A DNA stretch of 64,000 nt from positions 3,652,001 to 3,716,000 of the forward strand of contig JARFJB010000534.1 in assembly GCA_036346205.1 (NCBI GenBank). Reading direction: 5' to 3'. The notes below the pieces were generated by a model that was not told the DNA's origin, did not search any database, and saw nothing but the letters and a program-made list of their open reading frames with translations. This DNA comes from Vesta saturnalis. Taxonomy: Eukaryota; Arthropoda; Insecta; Coleoptera; Lampyridae. The position numbers were made by a program, and so were the translations under genes. Shown here piece by piece: positions 22,868 to 34,279 of the stretch (the first letter of the stretch is position 1; every line of letters starts with the position of its first letter).

Positions 22868-24200
22868 AATAGATCATATCCTTCTTCTAGTTTCACCAAT
22901 GTAAACTTTACCACAAGAGCATGGTACTATGTAAACATCACATACATGTAATATTATTTGGTCTTTAGCAGAATTCAGAAGATTCCGAATTTTAATACTG
23001 CTTTTGTAAGCTACTTTTATGTTACATTTTTGTAATATTTTACCAATTTTATTTGTTGTGTTTGCAAAGAAAGGTAAAATGGCAAACCTGTTTGAATTTG
23101 TAGATTTATCATGCGTAGGCATCGTTTGTCTCGGTTAAAATGACTTTTTAGTTTGTTGTTTGTTGAAACCATTATTTACTAATACCTTTTCTAGATGGTT
23201 TAATTCATGTTGTAGTTTATCTGGGTGAGAAAACTTTGTGGTACGGTTGTACAAAGTTCATACTGTTAAGTTAACATAAGTAAGTTAAGTTAACTTTTGT
23301 GCAGGATGATGGTATCATTGAGCATTAATACATTTGTCTATATGAGTTTGCTTACGATGTACGGCTTCCATTTGGTTTTCTTTTAAGTAGATCATCAAGA
23401 AATGGAAGATAACTGTCTTTCTCTTTATCTGTTGTAAATTTAATGTTGGTTGCTTAAATTGTTTAGGAACACCATTAACTCTTCTTCCCCAAAAGACCAG
23501 ATAGCAAAAATATCATCAACATATCTAAGCGAAAGTTTTGGTTTCTTAGGTGCATTATTTAGAGCCTGTTCTTCGAAATGTTCCATGAAACAATTTACAA
23601 TGGATGGTGAAATAGATGATCTCATAGCTACTCTAACTGTTTATAATACTTGCAATTAAATGAGAAGAATTAAGTAATTAGACAATGTTTAAATAATTTG
23701 ATCTCGTTGTACTTTTTACTTACTTTTGTGAGCAAGGAATCCAGGTGAAAACTAATAAACAGATCACCTGGGGTTAGTGTTAATTTGCCAATTAATTTAA
23801 TAAAATGTTCTGAATTCTTCCCAAAGGAGTTGATCGAACCAATGGAAGGTCGCAATAGAGTGTTTAAGTATTTAGGTAATACGTAGGTTGTTGAACTTAT
23901 GGAGTTTTCAATTGGTCGAGGTGGAGCATTTGGTTTGGTAATCCATAAAACCTTGGTATTATAAGACCTTATGGTGTTAGTTTTTTAATCACTTCAACTT
24001 CTATGAATGTTTGGTGTAAGCAGAATCATTTAGTGAACTATTAGATTTGTTTATGTAGTCAGTTTTGTTCATTAAAGCAGTAGCTCGTCCTTTATCTGCT
24101 GGTAAAATTGTTCTTTGTTGTTTACGTAATTCTTTCCAAGGCTTGTTAATCAGCAATAAGTTAAATTCTTTTTTGGAGATTGAGCTCTACGTAGTATTTT
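22868..24200 (-). pseudogene. Penelope-like retroelement remnant (RT + GIY-YIG)
   Basis: Read on the minus strand in order: ILPADKGRATALM (about 24060-24150, the conserved start of Penelope RTs), DLFISFHLDSLLTKV (about 23720-23770), then LSLRYVDDIFAIW, the catalytic YVDD box (about 23500-23550), and finally IVPCSCGKVYIGETRRRI (about 22874-22930), the start of a GIY-YIG endonuclease. RT followed by GIY-YIG is the diagnostic order of Penelope-like elements. Several frames are used and the endonuclease stops early, so it is dead. Confidence 0.85.
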
Positions 24201-26059
24201 TTTAGTTTCACATTTGATTTCAGATGCATAAAATGTTTCCTAAACCGCTGTATATTTTGATGATGTAAAAATACCGACATATAGACCTTAAGTATATCGA
24301 TTAATAAAGTTCTATGCAATTTTTTGACGCGATGCGTAATTTAGCGGCAAAAATTACTAAGTTAGAATTTAAGTGTTAGTTCTAATTTTTTTAATGTCTG
24401 AATAACGATTAATTTTATAAGAAAAAGTATTGCCATGTTTCTAAATGAAAATTAAATTTTACATAACCATTCCTAATACAAAGCAAAACAAGTCTAAAAA
24501 TTAATTAAATAGGATTAAAAATGCCGATACTGTATTATCGGGTGGCTTTGGAATTTTTTTTTTCAAGTTAACATGTGGTGTCTATTAAGCTCTATCTGAT
24601 ATGAAGCTTTAAACGTACATCTGAGCATACCAGGTTGCATAATCATTTTAAAGAAGTTATAATTATTTCATTTTTTTTCATTTTCATTTTGAAGATTGGC
24701 AGGTTGTGTGTGGTTTCACATCAACATTGAATTTTATTATCAAAAGTGGTGTATTATCTTGTTTGTATAATAAATATAACTTTTTTTTTCATGTTTAGGT
24801 TAAATGTTATTTCAGTACATCTAAAGGTTAATTAATCAGTTTTATCTCAATACTCTCTATTTAATATAGACGAAATTTCCAAATGTAAATATAAAATATC
24901 TCTATTTCGATTTCCTTTTATAATTTTCCACTTTGAAAGTGGACAACCAGGTTTCTATACTTTAAAATTTGAATTATTGTTAACGTTATGTGGAGATATT
25001 ATCTGTGGCAAATTTTTGAGAATTGATAATCGCATATATTGGGTTTATTAAGAAGCTTAAAGCATTCGGACGTTAGTAAACTGTTAAGTAGGATATATTG
25101 AAAGCAATTTACATGGTAGATCCAAGGGAGTAGCTGCACTTCGGCTTATGTAAACTATAGTAGATCATATTCCTGATCCTGCCAGATATAAACTTCAAGC
25201 AGGTGTCGACAAATTGATGTTTATTTTCCGATTTTAACCTTTTGCAACAATGAGTGCCTTAATGGAATGTTTGTTAAGCAATGACTACGGCTTACACACA
25301 TAGCTAGTTCGGAAACATGCACTTTGTACGCTCTAATGTGCTACTGTACGTACACCTTGCATTAAACAGATTTGGCTTTATTGTTGACTGTTTACTAAGC
25401 GAAGTATGAATTTATCCGATTGAACGTAACTCTACCCGAAGGTAACCCGATGGTTGCGATCACATGGATAATAATCTATGCGCTACATGCACAGGTACAT
25501 ACACAGTAAGGCATGACAGTATTTGTTACTGCAACAGAGCGATAGAAGTAATGAGCGTAAAAAAAAACTTTGAAAGACTTATCAAATGAAAGCTCTCGCA
25601 TCGGTGCAGTGTATTTATACTGAAACCAATTCGTAATCATTAAGAAGTGATTTCGAGAAAAAGGCACTAACAAGGAAAAGTAAATAATGTCGTACTTTAT
25701 AACTCGAAGCGCCCAACCCATCAGTCGAAAATGTGAGATATGCAGCTTCGAAAATGAAGAAATATGTGATTGTACTACTGAGTATTTAGCTGCCTAGTAA
25801 TTCACATGTAAAATATCGGTAAAATAAAGAAAAGTGGCTACAAGATTATATACAGAGCACAAGTCAGGACATAAAGAGTGGCTTGAATGATTTACCACAA
25901 ACAGACAAATAAAGACAGGCCAGATAATTTAGGACTATCGTCAAGCTAGTGTTAAGAAATATAGTGCACAAAAATATTATAATAGAATGTTTTGTACATT
26001 GATTTACTTGAAGCTCATGTAGGCTTTAGTCAATTGGGGACAGCTTCATACCTCTCTTT
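24201..26059. other. No gene seen
   Basis: AT-rich sequence without supported coding content. TATCGGGTGGC at about 24537 resembles a transposon tip but is unpaired. Confidence 0.5.
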
Positions 26060-26720
26060 TAGACCTTCGGTAAAATAAAAATTTGGATATCGGACATTCT
26101 TGCGCCACAGCACTGATCAAAGCTTGAAATCCTCAGGTAATGGTTGTTGAGTGGTTCCTCTTAGGAGCTCCTCCAGCTTTTGCAGCAGCCGAACGTAGGT
26201 ATTTTTACCTGTTACCGCTTGACGATTCCGTCTAGTGTAAACAATTTGAAGTCGATCGTCGGAAGGACCTGAATCATAAATCAAAAACTCTTCAGCATTA
26301 GTGGTCCTTTTGTAGGCATCCCATACTAAAATCTTACTTCGCTAACTAGGTGACGTGGGAAAAGCGTTACTAGTTCGCACATCCATTAACGGTTCTTTTA
26401 ACGCTACTCATTTTTGAAATAGTAGCCGCTGCTGCTTGGTTAACTCCAGCGGACGTTGTGAATACGATATTGCGTAGAGCATCTTGTGCTTGTTTAACCT
26501 GATATTGTTATTCACCTACATTGCTTCTATTTGAGCTGCGTGTGCAACATGATTATGAACACCAGCATTTCGAAGAATGTCACCAAACGTTATAATGAAT
26601 GCACCGCACTTATTCTTAAAGTATTTATCGCACTGGCAATATATTTTAGTGTCCACCTCTTTATTACAAATACCCTTCAACTGACAGCTTGCGGTTCTTA
26701 ATTTTCACTAGTTATAAGCT
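26060..26720 (-). pseudogene. FLYWCH / MULE-like transposase fragment
   Basis: On the minus strand, a zinc-finger-like block reads CQCDKYFKNKCGAFI then GVHNHVAHAAQIEAM, a FLYWCH-like C...C...H.H pattern. After a stop it is followed by AQDALRNIVFTTSAGVNQ, ISKMSSVKRTVNG, then EEFLIYDSGPSDDRLQIV and LLQKLEELLRGTTQQPLPED. The 'N..FL.YDSG' type segment between a FLYWCH finger and the catalytic domain is seen in MULE/Phantom-type transposases. The catalytic domain itself is not visible. Multiple stops; dead. Family assignment is from recalled motif order and is tentative. Confidence 0.45.
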
Positions 26721-27033
26721 CCACAATCACTGATTACTGTCCTCCTATTAAACCTGTCATTAGCTACCTCATTTCATTAATGCCATCACTACTCAAATTA
26801 TAACGATAGGAAGAGAAAGAAGGCTATTTGGCAATTGAACAACTCGCTTAGTTTCATAATCAACCCAAAGTCTCATTATAATTGAATTGATCCAAAAATA
26901 ATATTTGACAAGTATGATTCTTTATTATTTAACTATTCAATCGTCCCGATCTCTTTGTAACACGTGTTAGCATTCTTTGCATTACATTTCTATAACCATA
27001 AACTTCCGTTCACTATCCTTACGTAGTAATTCA

Positions 27034-27385
27034 AACCGAGCTAGTTGGTAGTGGTAACACAGTCTGCGTAGCATTTGGAAGGTAATGGGTTCGATCCACG
27101 TTGCCGTCTACCTTGCATGAGGGAGTTTTTCGCATACCCATATGGCTGAATGATCACTGCGTATACGCATATCGTGCGCGTATATTTAGGCGAATGCGGT
27201 GTAGTATCTTCCCTCTCAGAACCTTAACTCCATTCCTACCGACCCTATCGTGACCTCACCCGTCCTTAATCCCACCATGCTAAGAACCCATCGCTGAGAC
27301 TGAAGGAGCGTGGAAGGCTCGAGCAACCCGCCCTCCCGTTTGGGGGAGGGAATGGAACACGCTGCTTTCCTTTCCCTATCCTTTC
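27034..27385 (+). repeat. tRNA-derived SINE candidate
   Basis: GCTAGTTGGTAGTGGTAACA resembles an A box, and GGTTCGATCC (27088-27097) is a near-perfect B box at tRNA-like spacing. A GC-richer body of about 280 bases follows, unlike its AT-rich surroundings, ending near a GGGGGAGGG hairpin and a pyrimidine run. No clear poly-A tail or target duplication was found. Confidence 0.6.
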
Positions 27386-27665
27386 AAATGCTATTACAAA
27401 ATATAGCAGACAATTTTATGATAAAGTTACGTTTTGAATAAAACAGTCACACTTACAGAGTGTTGAATATTTATGGTACATTTATCATATTATCTCTTAA
27501 ACTACACTGAATTTGATAAACAAGCCTGCTATGTACCACCATGTTTTAACCAGTTTTTTAACATAATTTTTTGTTTGACAAAAAGTTCAGATCTGTCCTA
27601 AATTAAAATACATAAATCAGTCTTGCAAAAAGTAACTTATATTAATTAACTTATTGCATAAATAA

Positions 27666-28854
27666 CTATGGTACAACAGTCTTTTCAATCCACTCTATAT
27701 AATTAATGACTTTTGTGTACGCAAATGGATATGTAATCTCACAAATATCAGTACTCCAAACCGCAATGCCTTCAATGTGCCATTGTGTACGATGAGAAAA
27801 CATTAAAGGTCCACCAGAATCTCCCTCACATGAACGATCCTGATTGGCGCTTACTTCTTTTGTGCACATTATGTTGTCATTCACTTTTCTATAATCTTGT
27901 TGTAATGTTGAAAATTCTTTGTCACATTGCTTATTTGTTATTAATTTTGCTAAGATCTTTTTTTTAATTATTGCATAACTATTAAAAGTACCAGTTCTTC
28001 CAAAACCTGTTAGTACCATTACATCTCCAATTTTTGCAAAACGTGTTTGAGAGTTAGGTAGGCATATTGGACGAATATAGTCTAGAAATTAAGATTAACC
28101 ACATGAGAAATGAAGAATTAGGCATACCTGAGTAGGTTATTTTTCGATTGAGCCTCACCAACGCAATGTCGTTAAGCCCGTGCCTTCTGTCGTATTTAGG
28201 ATGCTTAATTTTTTTTTCGATTCCAACATCCTGAACTGGGTTACTACATTCATCAATTTCTGAAAATTTTACACAGTCTTGCTCATGCTTAATATTATAT
28301 TCTCCTAAACGAACAGCTATACTGCAAGAAACAGTTTATTAAGGGTATTAAAAAACTAAATCTAAGTATTTACGCTGAGCTGGTACGTAATCTCAAACAC
28401 TGCGCAGCTGTAAGAACATATCTATCATTAATAAGACTACCTGCACAACCGAACTCATAAAAATCTTCCTCCACGTCCTCATCTAAATCTGGATCTAGCC
28501 TGTATTTAAAAACTGCTAGCCAAGGAAACTCGTCTATAGCGGTTATATTACCATCATAAAAATAATCGTCTGTATGCTGGTAACCACAAAACCTTTTATC
28601 GGAAATTGATGTATTGGTAATACCTGGTGGAGAAGTAATGGAAATTCGTTTTGGCCTTTCAGATTCTTCAAAATCAGATTTTGACCCGCAACACACAAAT
28701 GGTTGTGTTTCCCTAGACCATGTTCCACAATGTGACTGCCGAACAAAATCCAATGCCTGCTGCTTTTGTGTAACTAAAGCTTGAAGTAATATTGGACAAG
28801 CATAGAGTGATATGCATTTCGCTTTTTCATTGTTTGGTGTGACACAGTCTTCAT
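27666..28854 (-). CDS. Clip-domain serine protease homolog, catalytic His lost (partial at N-terminus)
   Basis: Exons are 28374-28854, 28128-28321 and 27666-28081, with GT-AG introns of 52 and 46 bp at the same positions and phases as in the gene at 10284-11412. About 363 residues. The CLIP domain starts DCVTPNNEKAKC and ends QPFVCC. The protease domain follows: IDEFPWLAVFKY, then VLTAAQC, where Gln (codon CAG) replaces the catalytic His, LNDIALVRL (Asp kept) and CEGDSGGPLMF (Ser kept). The S1 position is Arg, not Asp. No R/K-[IV]-x-G-G activation motif is seen before DEFPW. Such clip serine protease homologs act as non-catalytic cofactors in insect immune cascades (for example in prophenoloxidase activation); that role here is inference. 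The frame is fully open, which argues for a maintained gene. The upstream signal-peptide exon was not found. Confidence 0.85.
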
Positions 28855-30953
28855 CTGTAACAAGTTAACATGGTATAAGCCTTAATTTAAACAAACCTGA
28901 TGACTATGTTATGATTATTTGATTTAAAGCATTGAAACATCTTTACGAATACAAAAAGGACAAATGTCAAAGTACCGCTTGACTAAGAGCTTCTTACTCA
29001 AATGTCAGTCCTGTGGAGTTACATAGGACTTGAGCAAGTTGTGTCACATATGGCACACTTAAAAATTCGATTCGGTTCGTGTAATCTTAGATTTGAAAAA
29101 ACTTATGTAAAAGTCTTTCGAGTTAATTACAAAATCAGTAAACTACTGTGGTTGCCGCTACCCTATGAGTAGGTCGGCTTTCACATGCGTTAATGTATGG
29201 TGGGTTGCCGCTAATACCATTAAACTGATAATGTGGTATTTATTGTAACTAAGGGATCATATAATAACATGTTTAACTCGATAAGAAACTTGGTAATATA
29301 GGTTTCACTAACCCTTTTTAAACGTGAAAAAAGGACTGGTTCGCGTGATGTTTGAACGTAGTGCTACTACATGAACTGCGTGGTTGTGAAGGTATCTGAA
29401 TGTGCGAGGATAGCAATTCATTAGGCGTGGTTATAATTATATACTTTAAATAAGTAAATATATGTATCACGCGTTCCTTTCTCATTGTCACCAGTCGTCT
29501 GTAAGACTACTTGAGTAAACCCCGGTAAAATGAGAAAGGGTATTTCTGTATTCATCGCAGGAAATCAAGAAATTGAGAAATAATTTGTAAGTGACATGTT
29601 CGCGGAAATAATTAATAAAAGGGAAACTAAATGATTGAATTCAAATAATAACAATGATCATTTGTCTAATAATGTTCTGATTTTTTCGCAGTCAGGCAAG
29701 ATGGGTCACCCAACCACTAGTAAAACATTAATATAATTTGCTAGAATTTTAAAATTAAACGCTTGTCTGTAAATGTGCAAAACAATACCACGGCTTTAAA
29801 AATAGCTTATACGTCGCGGGGTAAGGGAAAGGTGAGTTCAATACCAAATCACTTACGTTCATAGACACGTCTATTTTGCTACTAAATAAATTGAAACAAC
29901 TCTTCATTATTTATAGTTATTTAACCATCAAGTATATTAATGAAGGCGATTAACGCAGAGGCGTTAAAAAGTCGAAATTATTAGTTTGAGTTGGTTACAA
30001 TATTTTTCAGAGTCACTTCCTTTAATTTTCCAGTTTTCCTAAGTTAAAACTTTATATCGACCAGACTGTCATCTCATAATAAAAGCACAGAACCTCTGAA
30101 TTGTTTTTTTTTTCTAAAAGAACCCGTCAATGACGCAATGCATTCATTGTTAAATGTTTCTTACAAACAGCGTCTTCTATCAAATTAATTTAGAATCGTT
30201 TAATAATAGACCTTATTAATGAATGGTTTGGAATTTCTTAATAATTCCCATAACAAACGATTCTCTGAAAAGAAATATAGTGAATGATTCGGGCGCCCCT
30301 AAAAATCGGAAAATATAATACAATAGTAACAGTTACAGACCCGACAGTGAAGAAAACATAAATTTACCAAAAACTTACCAGTAAACATCTGGGACAATTT
30401 CAATACGTGTACTTAATACCTAAAACTATTCCGCAACTAAAGTCAGTACAAAATTAACACGGACAAGACCTTATTCACGAACATAAATGCTTTCGTCATG
30501 GGGACAACATTACCATAACATTGTTCAAGTTATACAAATATGTTGTATAGAAGTATACACAGAATATAAATTTCACAGTCATAGTATACAGAGGAACCCC
30601 AAGAATGATTTATCCAAGTACACAAATGTTAAACGATTTCAATTTAGAGATGGTGGAGGTTCGGTTACGAAGTTTGCCAATATATCTATAAAGAAATGTG
30701 TGTAATTTAGAATAACTTCAATAGTTCTGATTGCAGAAATGTAGCTATCTAACTTGGTAATTTAAGATATTATCAGATAAGTTACAATTATAGCATCTAC
30801 ATGGTGTTAATTAAATATTGTAACCTAAAATCAACCTGTAAAAAAGGGTTAGAAGAGGTGGTATTAGCAGTTCCTGTAACGAGGTAGCTTGAAAAATGAG
30901 GTGACATGTGAAAAACACAAAATGGATGCTAACAGGATGACGCTCCTCAAAAA
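28855..30953. other. No gene seen
   Basis: Expected to hold the missing 5' exon of the protease homolog, but I could not identify it. The rest is AT-rich with no supported features. Confidence 0.45.
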
Positions 30954-31055
30954 CCCAAAAATAATGCAGGTTTCTTGAATGGAAGCAAAAATTAACCCAT
31001 CAAGCCCAAAAATAATGCAGGTTTTTTGAACTGAAGCAAAAATTAACCCATCACG
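30954..31055. repeat. 51-bp tandem duplication
   Basis: Two adjacent copies, the first at 30954 and the second at 31005, each starting CCCAAAAATAATGCAGG and ending AATTAACCCATCA, with a few differences. Confidence 0.9.
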
Positions 31056-31221
31056 CCGTTATGATTATTTATGTGCGAAGATGTCTCCCATAATAAAAAA
31101 TGAAGAACGCCGGACAAACTTCCGCTGTCAGCGATGAACAAACCAAAAATGGTTTCAGTTCCCTTTTATCCGGTTATGGTGGCAACTAAAAAATTTGCCG
31201 GTTGAATTTAATATTAAACGT

Positions 31222-31377
31222 TATAATGTATAATTTTCATAATACGCTTTTTTACATAATTCCTAAAAAACTAAGTAAACAGCAACACTTATCTCCCTCC
31301 GCAAGAGGGAAAACCCCATGCAGAAGTATGAAGTATTAACCAAAGACCTACAAAATCCAACCCATATGTCAATAACT

Positions 31378-31452
<75 letters not shown>
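31222..31452 (+). repeat. Direct repeat copy 1 ending in (TC)n(TA)n
   Basis: About 165 bases (ATAATGTATAATTTTCAT... to ...CCATATGTCAATAACTCC) followed by a TC run and a TA run. It is almost identical to 32236-32460. The TC/TA tail produces spurious repeat peptides on both strands. Confidence 0.9.
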
Positions 31453-31457
<5 letters not shown>

Positions 31458-31699
31458 CATAGAGTGCTTATCTTTTAATATCAAAACCGAAGTTTGTTTT
31501 CTAGAATGTAAACATCGAAAATTAACAATGAATGTCGAATTGTTTACCTTTTTTAATGTCAAAATGATCCTATTGTTTTCAGCCAGCCAGCACGTGTTTG
31601 AAATCATGCATTAACCATAACAGTTATACACTTTGATGTATATCTATGATAATACTTAATTAACTACTTAATTACTCATTTATGTTTAAAGTGATTTTG

Positions 31700-31905
31700 T
31701 GTGTATACACGTTATAAATACTGTTGAAGGCTGACTTTTACAATCCCAAGGTGAAATTTTGTACGTATGTATACACAATATAAAATACGGCTGAAGGTTG
31801 ACTTTACGCTCTCAAGGTGAAATTTCGTTTGTATGTATACACGATATAAGATACTACTGAAGATTGGGTTTACTATTCTCAAGGTGAAAATCATTTTAAA
31901 GTGTG
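31700..31905. repeat. Minisatellite, three units of about 66 bp
   Basis: Three consecutive units, each beginning GTATACAC and ending CTCAAGGTGAAA (CCCAAGGTGAAA in the first), with GCTGAAGG or a variant in the middle. Confidence 0.85.
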
Positions 31906-32235
31906 TGTAAATAAAAATTCATATAATCAGAAGAGGTCGCACTAACGATGCTACAGGTAATGCGAAAGGGCAGTTAGATGAAAAATTACAATAAGTATGA
32001 GAGAGATAATTAGGTTTTTGCTATTCGGATCTAATTTCAAGTTTAGTTATATTTGTTATTGTGTAAGTATTTAGGTAGTTGAGCATTTTCAATAACGCCG
32101 TTCAGTCTTGTTTATAAATCTATAGCTGTTTATGTGAGAGCTATTTTCGTTGACAATCCTTGCATGTAAAGTAATATAGCGATCTGACCTCGAGTTTGGT
32201 TATATTTGTTTGTTATTGTATACATTATATACATT

Positions 32236-32390
32236 ATAATGTATAATTTTCATTATACGCTTTTTTACATAATTCCTAAAGAATTAAGTAAACAGCAACA
32301 CTTATCTCCCTCCGCAAGAGGGAAAACCCATGCAGAAGTATGAAGTATTAACCAAAGACCTACAAAACCCAACCCATATGTCAATAACTC

Positions 32391-32460
<70 letters not shown>
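32236..32460 (+). repeat. Direct repeat copy 2 ending in (TC)n(TA)n
   Basis: Second copy of 31222-31452, about 1 kb downstream in the same orientation, with very few differences in the unique part and a longer TA tail. Confidence 0.9.
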
Positions 32461-32462
<2 letters not shown>

Positions 32463-32639
32463 AAAAAAGCTCAAAATAAAACAGCTGACCTCATACAACC
32501 GTAACTAACAATGCGTAGGGACACTCATAAAATACAAACATAGCAGTGGTGCACCAATGCATCTCAGTCGAGGACTGTAGAGCCTCAAACCTAAAACATG
32601 GAGGACAGCAAACCGCGCCCTGACAAAATCCATAGGGGG

Positions 32640-33130
32640 GGGGCGGATTATACCAAAATGGCGTGGATAGTGTGCAATTTTATCTTTATCTATGTTTATC
32701 TATGAATGGGAAATGAACTTCTCAAACTGTAGTTCGTGTTCAGAGTTAATATATTAATTTTGAGTACATGTATATAATACGTATCCTTATATTGTAATAT
32801 ACGTTTAAGGAAACAAAAGATCGGTATAGTGTTATGATACGGTTATAAAGGACAGCTTATTTCTGTTCCTGAGATAAAAACATTTGAGTTCATAACCTAT
32901 CGTACTGTAATATTTGTTGACATAGGTCAGTATACGTTTTATTCTTGAATAAAATGTGTTGATCATATTACATTTTGAATTTTAAATAAAAATAGATTAT
33001 AAGCTTGTATAGTTGTGTTGATTTTAGTAATTTTAAAATCGTAAAGTTTTACGAGAATTATCGTTTTAGGTATTTTATGCTGAAAAGAAATAAAGCAAAT
33101 CGATATTTGAGTGTTATGCGTCTAAGATAT
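32640..33130 (-). repeat. Dispersed repeat, inverted partner of 37370-37830
   Basis: The reverse complement matches 37370-37830 over about 450 bases with moderate divergence. Shared blocks: GACCTATGTCAACAAATATT, AGGTTATGAA, TCCTTTATAACCGTATCA, AAGGATACGTATTA and CAGCATAAAATA. Family unknown. Confidence 0.75.
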
Positions 33131-34279
33131 GTTGCTTTAGAAAAACTGATCTTAAGTTGGGATTCCTAACTAAATTTATTAAAAAATAGTTAACGGTAAA
33201 ATGGGAAACATAAATACACCTTCAAATCCAATTTTCCTCACAACTAATTGTAAAACCAACGTCAGACAACCATTTGGAGTGCCATACTCTTTCCAATTTG
33301 ATTTCTTTTTAGGGGGGCTTTAATATTTGAATTTGAAATGGTGTTTTATGTTTTATACTTACCTCTATACTCTATTAAAGTTATTCATTATTGATCATCG
33401 TGTAGAATTTTTTTCGTAGCAATCTCATGATTCGAAAATGAGAATTAAAATTCAAATTTTTATTTTAAAAATTTAAAAAGAATTTAATATGGGTAGCATA
33501 TAATGGCAATAAAATATAAATAAAATGAGTAATATGACGGCTGCTGATTTTGTAAGCGCTGTAAAAATAGGGTGAGTGATGAGTAATACTGATAAACAAT
33601 GTTATGGAATTTGCCATAAAAATGAGGATGAAATAATATATTTTGAGAAATCTGCAGAACCACAAAAAAAATGACCGTCAAACCGATAAGAACTGAATCT
33701 GATCCAGATGACTTTCATTTTTAAATGAAAGTGTTATGGAACTAATTCTATTACAAGAGTAGAAAATAATTACAGCGAAAGTAAATAAAGTAGAAAATAC
33801 ACTATTATTGCTACACCTCCCCGAGATGACATAACACTATCTAAAACTGGTAACCGTAGTAACACAATTGCATAATCATCAATAAAAAGGATGATTTAAC
33901 AATTAGTGATAAGATGTGTCATTTAAACGATACTAGTGATGTCACAGATTTATGAAGGATTAATTTTTAAAAGGTGATACGCGGAGCGTATTTTGTGAGA
34001 CTTGTCATAAAGATACTTAATGATCAAGTAAAATGAAATTTAATATAAAACTTTGCTATATCGAAATCATCAAAAAATTTAAATTACATAATAGTATATG
34101 CTTGAAAAGATGTGAAATTTTTGTTAACTCTTCTGTCTATAGCTCAATTACAATACCTCAAAACGATTCACTGTGGGGATTTAACCATTCGCAATTTAGC
34201 AAATATAAACTAGCAGGTAGCCAGAGAATTAGAGCGCATTGTATGCGCGATCAGAAAATTTATTATTTGCATTACGCTA
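33131..34279. other. No gene seen
   Basis: AT-rich; short opposite-strand frames at 33465-33681 have no recognisable content. Confidence 0.5.

Noticed and set aside
31318..31614. Open frames on both strands with Ser-Leu and Ile-Tyr repeats
   Set aside because: Translations of the (TC)n(TA)n microsatellite.
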